64,000 nt of DNA from Fredinandcohnia onubensis (GTDB taxonomy: Bacteria > Bacillota > Bacilli > Bacillales > Bacillaceae_L). Positions within the stretch are counted from its first letter, which is position 1. Each line of letters starts with the position of its first letter. Position numbers and translations under genes: made by a program. The stretch lies in assembly GCF_031181385.1 (NCBI RefSeq), contig NZ_JAPSKV010000001.1, positions 434,001-498,000 of the forward strand. Direction: 5' to 3'. The notes under the pieces were generated by a model. That model was given only the letters and a program-made list of their open reading frames with translations, was not told where the DNA came from and made no database searches. This document shows, in pieces, positions 50,801 through 57,661 of the stretch.

Positions 50801-53551
50801 GGGACGCTTGTGAATGTCTCAGAAGGTGACCATACGTATTTAATTCATACAGTAAGCTCACGCTTTGGTGAGTCTAAAGAAGGAAAAGAGATAAAGGTAC
50901 CACTAACTCATCCAACTATGCAGGCACCGGGAGAACTCCAGCATAGTATTGCGAGCGGGAATGATCTGACACTCACATGGCAACCTTCTACTTATGCGAC
51001 TAGCTATAAGGTATATCAGGTGATTGATGGAGAGAAGGTCTTACGGAATACTGTTTCAGGAACGTCTATACGATATACTAATCAACCAGAGGGTGATTAT
51101 CAATTTGAGGTTCATTCGTATAGTACTCGCTTTGGCGAATCACCAGAAGGCCAAAAATTGTCGTTTCCATTGGTTTGGCCAATCATGCAAGCACCTGAAA
51201 ATGCGACCTATACAATTACGAACGGAAATGACCTTACATTAAAATGGGATAGCTCAACGTATGCAACAGGATACAGAGTATATCAAATCATTGATGGGAA
51301 AAAGGTGTTAAAAAGTACGTTAACAGGTACTTCGGTAAAATATATCAATCAACCCGAGGGTGACTATCAATTCGAAGTTCATTCGTATAGTACTCGTTTT
51401 GGCGAATCACCAGAAGGACAAAAATTATCATTTCCTTTGATTTGGCCGATCATGCAAGCACCAGAGACGGTGACTTATACAATAACGAATGGGAATGACC
51501 TCTCATTAAAATGGGATAGCTCAACGTATGCAACAGGCTACAGAGTGTATCAAGTCATTGATGGAGAAAAGGTGCTAAAAAGTACGTTAACAGGTACTTC
51601 GGTTACGTATATCAATCAACCCGAGGGTGACTATCAATACGAAGTTCATTCGTATAGTTCACGATTCGGTGAATCACCAGAGGGGCAAACGTCATCGTTT
51701 CCATTGGTTTGGCCGATTATGCAAGCACCAAACAATCTGACACATAGTGTTACAAATGGAAATGACCTTACCCTAAGATGGAGTGGCTCAACATATGCGA
51801 CAGCATACAATGTTTATCGTATTGTGGAGGGCAAACAAGAATTGATTAAAACAATAACAGGGACGACAATAACTTTAATCAATATGCCTGAGGAAGATTA
51901 CAAATATGTCGTCCATTCATACAGCAATCGCTTTAATGAATCACCGGAAGGAAACGAAGTAGATTTCACGTTAACTTGGCCAGTTGTTCAAGCACCTCAA
52001 GTAAATGAGAAGGTATTTAATATCAACAATATTACCTTGTCTTGGACAGCCGCTGCTTGGGCAAATGAATACAGAGTATATCAAACAACTGATGGTCATA
52101 AACAATTGATTTATAAAGGAACTGCACGTACTTTTACAGCTCACAATTTAACAGAAAATATCCATACATTTGAAGTGACAGCATTTAATACACGCTTTGG
52201 TGAATCTAAACCTTCTAATCTTATAACTGAAAAGATTGTGTATCCAGTTATGGAATCTCCAATTGCAACATTAAAGCTATTAAGTGATACAAGTGCAAGA
52301 ATTTATTGGGATTTTATCACCTATGCAAATGGATACAATATCTATGAAATCATTGATGGCGAGAAAGTGTTAATTGCGGAGAAGGTTAACAACCTATCCT
52401 ATACAATTTATAATCTTTCATATGCTAACCATGAATACATTGTGATGTCCTATAGCAATTCATTTGGAGAGTCAGCTCCTTCAAATGTGGTGTTAGCGAA
52501 ACTAATATTAGACGAAGAAGCACCTGTCACAACAATTAACGCACCCACTGATTGGGTAAATGAGAGTGTGAATGTTAGTCTAGCAGCTACTGACAATGAG
52601 GTAGGAGTTGCGAAGACATTCTATTCTCTAAACAATGATCTTTTTGTTGAAGGAACTGATTTCACTATCGAAGAAGAAGGGATTCACAAAGTTTCTTATT
52701 ATTCTAGTGATAAAGTCGGTAATACAGAAAAAGTAAATACAGCTGAAGTAAAAATTGACAAGTCAAAACCAACTACATCATTAAATACAGAAGATCTATG
52801 GTCAAACAAAGACGTGCAAGTTGAACTAACGGCAACTGACAACCTAAGCGGAATAGCCCAAACATTCTATTCAGTAAACGGATCTGAATTTATAGAAGGC
52901 ACAAGCTTAACAGTAGGTGAAGAAGGAATCACTGAAGTATCATTTTACAGTGTTGACGTTGCAGGGAACAAAGAAGAAGTCCAAACAGTCCAAGTGAAAG
53001 TCGATAAAACAGCACCAACTATTTCTCTAGATGTAGCTGAGGAATATGCTTTAGGAACTGATTTACAATTAGTTTATTCTGCATCAGACAATCTATCAGG
53101 AATCGCACATGAACAAATGACTGTTAATGGTAAAAAAGTTCGAAACGGTGAAAAAGTTTCGTTCGATCAACCAGGTCAATATGTAATTGAAGTTGAAGCA
53201 ATAGATCATGCCGGATGGACAACAAAGATTACAAAAACAATCCTTGTTTTTATTCCAGCAACTGTTGAAGTATTACCTAAGGTTATGAACGGAAACAAAG
53301 GTGTTTTCACAGTTCAAGTATCTTTACCAATGGGGTATAACCCTAAAGACTTTGATTTAGATAAAGCGACTCTTGATGGGGTTTCAGCTTTAACATCAAA
53401 CAAAGGCTATTACCAACAAGCGAAAAAAGGCCAGTTCAAGTTTGAAAGACAAGACTTCTATTGGGTTCGTGGCCAAATGACAATGAACTTCGAAGGTAAA
53501 CTGGGAGACTTTGTTGTAAAAGGCCAGGCAGATGTGAAGGTAATCAAATAA
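47879..53551 (+). CDS. Giant secreted fibronectin-III-repeat protein, probable adhesin
   Basis: 1890 residues, GAAAGGTAGG before ATG. Signal peptide with basic start KKRMRRN, hydrophobic core, cut near ALA. Then 17 FN3-like modules of about 88-89 residues, each starting (M)xxPxN(L/F)xY...NGND(L/I/V)xLxW and containing Y(K/R)(I/V)YQ(I/V)(I/V)DGEK and SYSxRFGES. Three OmpL47/Ig-like modules follow (APVTTINAPTDWVNESV type), then a C-terminal beta domain. No LPxTG signal, SLH, LysM or membrane helix is seen, so how it stays on the cell is unclear. Control by a c-di-GMP riboswitch fits a role in attachment or matrix. Confidence 0.85.
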   Translation: MKKRMRRNVALLALLLMVTQVFFPFTKALANSNMLPPSNLASQHATPDDVKLTWSAVYGATGYNVYEITEGQLILRDKVTSTSYNLNNLAEGSYRYVVSTLSGEGESGPSAPVEFDIVYPTMAPPVTLTHTIRNGNDIVLSWSESDYAEQYHLYEIKEDGQRTLLTSTAERSYTISNAAEGNYEYAVLAENSLYGESPLSTSVQVDVVHPVMKTPSNFTYSVTNGNDVTLKWDSVPYATNYKLYQINAEGKTIISTLTTTTTKFTNVAAGTYKYEIHSFSDRYGESAGEDGQLNVVVDEVTMAAPSNFSYKLQNINDVILTWGSVPYATSYKIYQLKDGEKTLTSTVTGTSVTYAKVPAGDHVYEIYSYSDRFGESAVGSQVSFNVDEVKLAAPSNFTHKIQNGNDIILNWDSTANTTSYKVYQVINGEKILKSAIAGTTITYSNMPAGDYIFEVHSFSDRFGESVEASRLIFTLEEIIMEKPANFSYKILNGNDLVFSWETVPYANNYKIYQIVDGKKVLKSTVTGTTISYVNMPAGEYTYEIYAYSTRFGESIEGSKVSISLVHPAMKPPANVIETIKNDTDFSLSWDASEYANSYRVYQIVDGKKVLKSNTPATSVTYTNMPSGDYTYEVYSYSSRFGESAEGTQVAFTLKGKTMQAPTEPTYSIVNGNDIKLSWNASEYATGYKIYQIVDGAKVLKNTTTGTAITYTNLPEGEYQYVIHSYSSLFGESADSANLTIQLVHPTIKGPSNLAYKVQNGNDVVLNWEAVEYVDSYKIYEMVDGEKILKTTVSSLSTVLYRVPAGDHTYIVHSVSNRFGESLEGSSLTIKMDEHIMDAPENLTHTISNINTVTLKWDPVTYATRYKVYQIVDGERVLKSTLTGTTASFSNLAEGEHKYEVYSFSDRFGDSPEGSQVSVEIVYPTMLAPTNLTYKVLNGNDLVFSWEAAENANQYKIYELIEGEKVLKATVPSLSGTLVNVSEGDHTYLIHTVSSRFGESKEGKEIKVPLTHPTMQAPGELQHSIASGNDLTLTWQPSTYATSYKVYQVIDGEKVLRNTVSGTSIRYTNQPEGDYQFEVHSYSTRFGESPEGQKLSFPLVWPIMQAPENATYTITNGNDLTLKWDSSTYATGYRVYQIIDGKKVLKSTLTGTSVKYINQPEGDYQFEVHSYSTRFGESPEGQKLSFPLIWPIMQAPETVTYTITNGNDLSLKWDSSTYATGYRVYQVIDGEKVLKSTLTGTSVTYINQPEGDYQYEVHSYSSRFGESPEGQTSSFPLVWPIMQAPNNLTHSVTNGNDLTLRWSGSTYATAYNVYRIVEGKQELIKTITGTTITLINMPEEDYKYVVHSYSNRFNESPEGNEVDFTLTWPVVQAPQVNEKVFNINNITLSWTAAAWANEYRVYQTTDGHKQLIYKGTARTFTAHNLTENIHTFEVTAFNTRFGESKPSNLITEKIVYPVMESPIATLKLLSDTSARIYWDFITYANGYNIYEIIDGEKVLIAEKVNNLSYTIYNLSYANHEYIVMSYSNSFGESAPSNVVLAKLILDEEAPVTTINAPTDWVNESVNVSLAATDNEVGVAKTFYSLNNDLFVEGTDFTIEEEGIHKVSYYSSDKVGNTEKVNTAEVKIDKSKPTTSLNTEDLWSNKDVQVELTATDNLSGIAQTFYSVNGSEFIEGTSLTVGEEGITEVSFYSVDVAGNKEEVQTVQVKVDKTAPTISLDVAEEYALGTDLQLVYSASDNLSGIAHEQMTVNGKKVRNGEKVSFDQPGQYVIEVEAIDHAGWTTKITKTILVFIPATVEVLPKVMNGNKGVFTVQVSLPMGYNPKDFDLDKATLDGVSALTSNKGYYQQAKKGQFKFERQDFYWVRGQMTMNFEGKLGDFVVKGQADVKVIK
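50900..51980 (+). repeat. Near-identical 267-bp FN3 repeat units
   Basis: Units starting near 51182, 51449 and 51716 are spaced exactly 267 bases (89 residues). Long stretches are close to identical between them (for example the block encoding WDSSTYATGYRVYQ). They are more alike than the other units in the gene, showing recent duplication. Confidence 0.85.
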
Positions 53552-53560
53552 TTTCTAATG

Positions 53561-53594
53561 GGCATCCAGTTTTTTAACTTGGATGTCTTTTTTT
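53561..53594 (+). terminator. Terminator of the adhesin gene
   Basis: GGCATCCAGTT / AACTTGGATGTC imperfect hairpin (53561-53587) with a T run after. Confidence 0.8.
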
Positions 53595-53917
53595 ATAATT
53601 ATTCGAAGGCCTACCCGGAAAGAAATAAAAAATAGCAGAACGTATGTTTCGTTTGTGTTAAAATATATCTATAGGATTTGTAATGATAACTTAACCTCCA
53701 GAAAATAAACCTTCCAACATTACCTCTAGATAAACACATTTTCTGTATATGAATACCCATACAAATTAATGAAAAATTTTATTTAATAAGAGGAAAGGAG
53801 AGAGTTTTGAATTAAATGGAGAAGCGAATATAGATGATTATCGCTTTACCTTAAATATCTATCGAGTCTATTAAGCTAAAAAAAATTATGATATATTAAA
53901 AAGTAGGAGGAATTATT
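53595..53917. other. Intergenic region with a LexA-like box and a start-less frame
   Basis: AGAACGTATGTTTC (53637-53650) matches 13 of 14 positions of the Bacillus LexA box CGAACRNRYGTTYC. An extended -10 element, TGTTAAAAT (53656-53664), follows. Downstream a frame ending at 53874 reads LNGEANIDDYRFTLNIYRVY before its stop but has no start codon with a ribosome site. It may be the tail of a lost gene. No other gene is seen. Confidence 0.4.
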
Positions 53918-54274
53918 ATGAATGAAATGGTGGACTTGTTAAGATCAGTCTTAAAAGAAGAATTAAATCCGATTCATAAGCGTTTAGACGGAATGGACAA
54001 GCGTTTTGATGGGATAGACAAGCGTTTAGACGGAATGGACAAGCGTTTTGATGGAATAGACAAACGTTTAGACGGGATTGACCAACGATTGGAACGACTA
54101 GAGATAAACCAAAATGAGCTTAAAATTGGACAAGAAAAACTTCAAAAGAATCTTATCGAAAGTCTTGGCAATTATACCGAAAAAATTACAGAACATGTAG
54201 ATAATCAAACCTCCGCATTAAATAAACGAATTTTTAAAGTTGAGACAGAAATTGAACGGTTAACAAGACAATAA
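53918..54274 (+). CDS. Coiled-coil protein with heptad repeats, function unknown
   Basis: 118 residues, AGGAGGAA before ATG. Residues 21-55 are five exact heptads of the type KRLDGMD/KRFDGID, followed by more heptads (QRLERLEINQNELKIGQEKL) and a C-terminal helix (VETEIERLTRQ). This predicts a long parallel coiled coil, cytosolic, without membrane segment. Similar heptad proteins occur widely in Bacillus and phages with no set role. A hairpin terminator follows at 54358. Confidence 0.7.
   Translation: MNEMVDLLRSVLKEELNPIHKRLDGMDKRFDGIDKRLDGMDKRFDGIDKRLDGIDQRLERLEINQNELKIGQEKLQKNLIESLGNYTEKITEHVDNQTSALNKRIFKVETEIERLTRQ
53978..54082 (+). repeat. Five 21-bp tandem repeats (alternating as a 42-bp unit)
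   Basis: AAGCGTTTAGACGGAATGGA and AAGCGTTTTGATGGGATAGA alternate with period 42 from 53978 to 54082; codons, not only residues, are conserved, which points to recent slippage or duplication. Confidence 0.85.
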
Positions 54275-54357
54275 ATGTATTTGAATTCGATATGAGTTCA
54301 CATTTTTTTTCGTTGATTTATACTTGCAATAATATGAAAACATAAATATTAAAGGAA

Positions 54358-54400
54358 AAATCACTCACCATCTGCTGCTATCGTTTGAGGGATTTTTTTT
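54358..54400 (+). terminator. Terminator of the coiled-coil gene
   Basis: AAATC-CTCA / TGAG-GATTT arms (54358-54367 with 54386-54395) followed by T8. Confidence 0.6.
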
Positions 54401-54442
54401 GTTTACCCAGGGAAACAGCAATTTCCCCTGACGGCCCACCAC

Positions 54443-54775
54443 TCAAACTTCAACTACACAACCCACCTTAATCCCAAACTCCCGAATCGACCCAACTGGC
54501 ATTTCAATCGTTTTATACGCATTTTTCACAGGGAAAATAACGGTCCACGGTTTAACATTTTCCTTCGCTTTCACAACTCGATTTTCTTTATCAAGAAAAA
54601 CAACATCAATTGGAAAAAACATGAAGAACATATGAATGGAATTACAAGGCTCTAAAATAATGGCTTCGTTTTTGATTGGTTTTCGTTGAAACATTAAGCC
54701 TTTTAACCGTTTTGAGAAAGTGTTATAGGCCTTTAGTTTGAGAGGTAGGGTGAGGATATTTTCGTTTTTGCTCAT
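54443..54775 (-). CDS. DUF192 family protein
   Basis: The frame opens at 54796; the ATG at 54775 after GGCAGGAAAG is chosen, giving 110 residues. DUF192 landmarks: FSKRLKGLMFQR, ILEPCNSIHMFFMFFPIDVVFLD, NVKPW and VGSIREFGIKVG. The family forms a small beta barrel of unknown role and often lies beside Flp/Tad pilus genes in Gram-positive genomes. Here it is divergent from the pilus operon, with the operon promoter and riboswitch starting upstream of its start. Confidence 0.88.
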   Translation of the reverse strand: MSKNENILTLPLKLKAYNTFSKRLKGLMFQRKPIKNEAIILEPCNSIHMFFMFFPIDVVFLDKENRVVKAKENVKPWTVIFPVKNAYKTIEMPVGSIREFGIKVGCVVEV

Positions 54776-54806
54776 ATATCTTTCCTGCCTTTCCATTATC
54801 TACTGA

Positions 54807-54836
54807 TTGTTTGATACATTAGTCGCATGATATATT
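54807..54836 (+). promoter_or_regulatory. Promoter of the Tad/Flp pilus operon
   Basis: TTGTTT (54807-54812), 18-base spacer, extended -10 TGATATATT (54828-54836). Transcription would start about 25 bases before the riboswitch aptamer. Confidence 0.55.
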
Positions 54837-54865
54837 CTTACTCGTAAGGCAAACAACAATGACAA

Positions 54866-54952
54866 ATTCGATAAGGGCAAACCTGGGGAAACCTAGCGAC
54901 GCAAAGCTATAGGGGCTTCATTGATTATTCAATATGCTCGCCAGCTACCGAA
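54866..54952 (+). promoter_or_regulatory. c-di-GMP-I (GEMM) riboswitch upstream of the Tad/Flp pilus operon
   Basis: GGGCAAAC (54875-), P2 hairpin CTGGG-GAAA-CCTAG, invariant GCGACGCAAAGCTATAGGGGC, a variable stem with loop (CATTGATTATTCAATATG), then CGCCAGCTACCG. P1 pairing is weaker than in the other two copies (3' side CTACC instead of TTGCC). A long terminator follows, then the pilin gene. Confidence 0.88.
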
Positions 54953-54971
54953 AAATAAATCGAACCCATGA

Positions 54972-55011
54972 GGGGCGATATTATTCTTTCGGATAATATT
55001 GCCCCTTTTTT
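54972..55011 (+). terminator. Riboswitch terminator before the pilin gene
   Basis: GGGGC-ATATTAT / ATAATAT-GCCCC (54972-54984 with 54993-55005), 8-base loop, then T6-7. Strong Rho-independent terminator 60 bases before the pilin ATG. Confidence 0.93.
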
Positions 55012-55069
55012 GTTCCGAATCGATTGTCAAAAAAATAGACAAAACAAATTATAGGGGGAACAATATATC

Positions 55070-55267
55070 ATGCAAAAAATCAAACAATTTTTCACAGAAG
55101 AAAAAGGTCAAGGAATGACTGAGTACGGTTTAATTCTTGGACTAATCGCTCTTGCAGCTGTTGCAGTAATGACACTATTCGGAAAAGAAATTGCGAATAA
55201 ATTCCAAGCTGTTGTTGATCAACTTAAAGGTACAACGTCAACTGACACTACAACAACTACTCCATAA
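55070..55267 (+). CDS. flp: Flp-family type IVb pilin
   Basis: 65 residues, AGGGGGAA before ATG. Short basic leader ending in KGQG, then MTEYGLILGLIALAAVAVMTLFG: the Flp prepilin motif G/xxxEYGLI with processing after Gly, followed by the hydrophobic assembly helix. Tail rich in Thr (STDTTTTTP). It is the major pilin of the Tad apparatus encoded downstream. A hairpin after it would leave the pilin message more abundant than the rest. Confidence 0.94.
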   Translation: MQKIKQFFTEEKGQGMTEYGLILGLIALAAVAVMTLFGKEIANKFQAVVDQLKGTTSTDTTTTTP

Positions 55268-55290
55268 AAATATGTAATAATTAACCAACG

Positions 55291-55331
55291 TCCCCTACTA
55301 TCCTAAAAAATGCGAGAGTAGGGGATTTTTA
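55291..55331 (+). terminator. Partial terminator between pilin and tad genes
   Basis: TCCCCTACT / AGTAGGGGA (55291-55299 with 55317-55325), T run after. It probably limits read-through, giving high pilin to machinery ratio. Confidence 0.8.
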
Positions 55332-55358
55332 AATGAACTTTAAAAATGGGGTGAATAA

Positions 55359-55850
55359 ATGCTTAATGTATTTCTATTCTTTGCACTAGTGATTTCTTTT
55401 ATTACGGATATAAAAGAAAGAAAAATATATAACATTGTTACCTTTCCAACTATGGTTATCGGTCTAACATATCATACAGTGACAAATGGATGGGATGGCC
55501 TACAGTGTAGCTTTTTAGGCATTCTAACAGGATTTGGTCTCCTATTAATTCCTTACATACTTGGAGGAATGGGAGCGGGTGATGTAAAGCTACTTGGTGC
55601 GATTGGCGCTTTAAAGGGTAGCTATTTTGTTTTTCAATCATTCTTCGTGATTGCGATTATCGGTGGGATCATTGCATTTGTTATTTTAATGTCTAAAAAA
55701 GAGGTAGGTTTCTTTCTCAAAAAAATCTTTTTTGCGATGCGTTTCCGTACCCTTGATGGTCTCGATAAAGAGGATATGCATCATGCTTTTCCTTATGGAG
55801 TTGCGATTGTGATTGGGACACTGCTTTATAGTGGAGTTGAGTTTGTGTGA
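55359..55850 (+). CDS. tadV: Type IV prepilin peptidase, CpaA/TadV type
   Basis: 163 residues, GGGGTG upstream. Polytopic A24 aspartic peptidase: first catalytic Asp in ITDIKERKIYN (about residue 17) and second in GGMGAGDVKLLGAIGALKG (about residue 72). It lacks the N-methyltransferase domain, as usual for TadV. It processes Flp and the TadE-type pseudopilins. Its TGA overlaps the next GTG. Confidence 0.93.
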   Translation: MLNVFLFFALVISFITDIKERKIYNIVTFPTMVIGLTYHTVTNGWDGLQCSFLGILTGFGLLLIPYILGGMGAGDVKLLGAIGALKGSYFVFQSFFVIAIIGGIIAFVILMSKKEVGFFLKKIFFAMRFRTLDGLDKEDMHHAFPYGVAIVIGTLLYSGVEFV

Positions 55851-56227
55851 TAAAAAAGCAGAATGGGCAAGGAATTGTAGAGATGGCACTGTCCATCACA
55901 TTTCTCTTGTTTTTAGTATTCGGCATTATTGACTTTGGACGGATTTTTTCAGCTTATTTAACACTCAATCATGCAAGTAGAGAAGCCGCTAGAGTTGCTA
56001 GCGTAGGTGGGAGTAATGAGGATATCCTACGGACAGCTATTGGGGCAACCGATTTAATGTCGAGCGAATTGGTTAAAGTGAACATTTCACCCGAAATGGG
56101 TCGCACAAGGGGTGAATTTGTAACCATTGCGATTTCTTATCCAGTTACGCTGACAACCCCTCTTCTAGATCGTATTGTACCGAATCCTTTTCAACTTGAA
56201 AATGAAACAACAATGAGGATTGAATGA
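55847..56227 (+). CDS. tadE: TadE-like pseudopilin
   Basis: 126 residues from a GTG overlapping the tadV stop. N-terminus KKQNGQGIVEMALSITFLLF has the TadE prepilin-like motif (G/xVEMAL) followed by a membrane helix and FGIIDFGRIFSAYLTLNHASREAARVA, the TadE family signature. It is a minor pseudopilin needed for Flp assembly. The stop overlaps the start of the next gene. Confidence 0.9.
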   Translation: MIKKQNGQGIVEMALSITFLLFLVFGIIDFGRIFSAYLTLNHASREAARVASVGGSNEDILRTAIGATDLMSSELVKVNISPEMGRTRGEFVTIAISYPVTLTTPLLDRIVPNPFQLENETTMRIE

Positions 56228-57132
56228 TGAAACTTTTTAAAAAAGAAGATGGGGCAACTATTGTTCTAGTAGCAATCATGATGAGTGTGTTTTTAGGATT
56301 ACTTGCATTGGTCGTTGATGTAGGAAATCTGTATTTAGAAAAAGCCAAAATTCAAAAGGTAGCGGATGCGGCTGCTTTGGCGGGTGCTGGGGAGCTTCCA
56401 CTTAATCAAAATCAGGCTCAGTCCATGGCAACAAAAACGGTAGAACTGAATAAAGAGAATCCAAGTGATTTTTCGATCTTTATCCAAAATAACGCAACTA
56501 CGATTGAGGTTATAGCAAATAAGGAAGTTAAGCTATTCTTCGCTAATACACTTGGTTTTGAGAATCCGGTAATCCGAGCTAGTGCCTCTGTGGACTTAAT
56601 GCCGATTACATCAGGAATTGGGGCTGTGCCGCTAGGAGTTGAATACTCTACTTCTTTAGTTTTTGGAACTGTAGTGAAGTTAAAGGTTGCAGATGCTACC
56701 TATGGAAACTTTGGGGCACTTGCATTAACTGGCCCTGGTGCCAAAAACTATGAAACAGATTTATTAAATGGATATAACTTTGAAATAAAGGTTGGCGATA
56801 TCTTAAACACTGAAACAGGTGCAATGGCTGGAAAGACCTATACTGCTGTGTCAAATCGGATCCAAGCATGTCCAAGCCAAACCTATTTAAATTACAGTGA
56901 CGATTGTAAACGACTTATACTAGTACCGGTTTTTAAGCCAATTATAATTGACAGTGCGAAGCAGGTTAAGCAGGTTGAAGTTGTGGGATTTGCTACTTTC
57001 TTTATTGAAAATGTTACTTCAACTAGTAGCAATTCTGAAGTAATCGGTAGGTTTATCCAAACAACGTACCCAGGAAGTATGTCTTCAACACAAACAAACT
57101 ATGGCACATATGGTTATAAATTAACAAAATAG
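56224..57132 (+). CDS. tadG: TadG-like pilus assembly protein
   Basis: 302 residues; ATG overlaps the tadE TGA. N-terminal KKEDGATIVLVAIMMSVFLGLLALVVDVG and NLYLEKAKIQKVADAAALAGA form the Tad_N (putative Flp pilus-assembly TadG-like) domain. The extracytoplasmic part is beta-rich with a Cys pair (RIQACPSQ, SDDCKRL) that may form a disulphide. It lacks a von Willebrand domain found in longer TadG proteins. Confidence 0.88.
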   Translation: MMKLFKKEDGATIVLVAIMMSVFLGLLALVVDVGNLYLEKAKIQKVADAAALAGAGELPLNQNQAQSMATKTVELNKENPSDFSIFIQNNATTIEVIANKEVKLFFANTLGFENPVIRASASVDLMPITSGIGAVPLGVEYSTSLVFGTVVKLKVADATYGNFGALALTGPGAKNYETDLLNGYNFEIKVGDILNTETGAMAGKTYTAVSNRIQACPSQTYLNYSDDCKRLILVPVFKPIIIDSAKQVKQVEVVGFATFFIENVTSTSSNSEVIGRFIQTTYPGSMSSTQTNYGTYGYKLTK

Positions 57133-57142
57133 GTGGGGTAAT

Positions 57143-57628
57143 ATGAACGGAAAAAAGCTCTGGATGTTTGCAATCTCCTTTGGATTGCTTTCAGCGACTT
57201 TATTATATTTTATTACGGAATCGAAGAATACAGAGTCCGTACAAGCTGCCGATACGCAAAGCATTGCTTCAAGTGAACAAGAAGAAGCAAGCAATCCTAA
57301 ACAAGTAAAACAGCTGTTGGCGATAGATGATGGGAAGAGAGCCATCACAATTTCAGTCAATGAGCTTCAAGGTGTTTCGGGATTTATTGTGCCAGGCTCT
57401 TATGTAGATGTGATTGCGACTTCTGCGGAGAATAACAGTCAACTTTTGGTAGAAAATAGTAAGGTCCTAGCGGTTGGGAGATCGAAGACTGTAGCCGAGG
57501 ATCCAAGTACAAATAATTATCAAACGATCACATTAGAGGTAGCACCTGAAGATGGGATTGCCATTACCAATGCGACAAGCAAAGGTGTCATAAATCTGAT
57601 GTTAAAAGGGAGTCCTGATACGCAATAA
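57143..57628 (+). CDS. cpaB: Short CpaB/RcpC-like pilus assembly protein (SAF domain)
   Basis: 161 residues, AGGTGGGG upstream. One N-terminal membrane helix (LWMFAISFGLLSATLLYFI), a linker, then GKRAITISVNELQGVSGFIVPGSYVDVIAT and the VLAVG-type strand: the second half of the CpaB/RcpC family. The usual first SAF domain is missing, so the protein is shorter than the typical 230-300 residues. Reading frame is intact. Confidence 0.83.
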   Translation: MNGKKLWMFAISFGLLSATLLYFITESKNTESVQAADTQSIASSEQEEASNPKQVKQLLAIDDGKRAITISVNELQGVSGFIVPGSYVDVIATSAENNSQLLVENSKVLAVGRSKTVAEDPSTNNYQTITLEVAPEDGIAITNATSKGVINLMLKGSPDTQ

Positions 57629-57661
57629 TCCTCGTAGGATCATTAGTAGAAAAGGTGATTT

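Noticed and set aside
48000-52500. Long regular DNA repeats as an integron or satellite
   Set aside because: They are in-frame FN3 modules of one open frame with signal peptide; no integrase or attC-like sites.
53978-54082. Short direct repeats as a CRISPR array
   Set aside because: The 21-bp units are contiguous without spacers and lie in frame in a coiled-coil gene.
54841-54865. AAGGCAAAC at 54846 as the start of the third riboswitch aptamer
   Set aside because: The GAAA hairpin and GACGCAAAGC core align with the second GGGCAAAC at 54875; the first copy is upstream of the folded domain.
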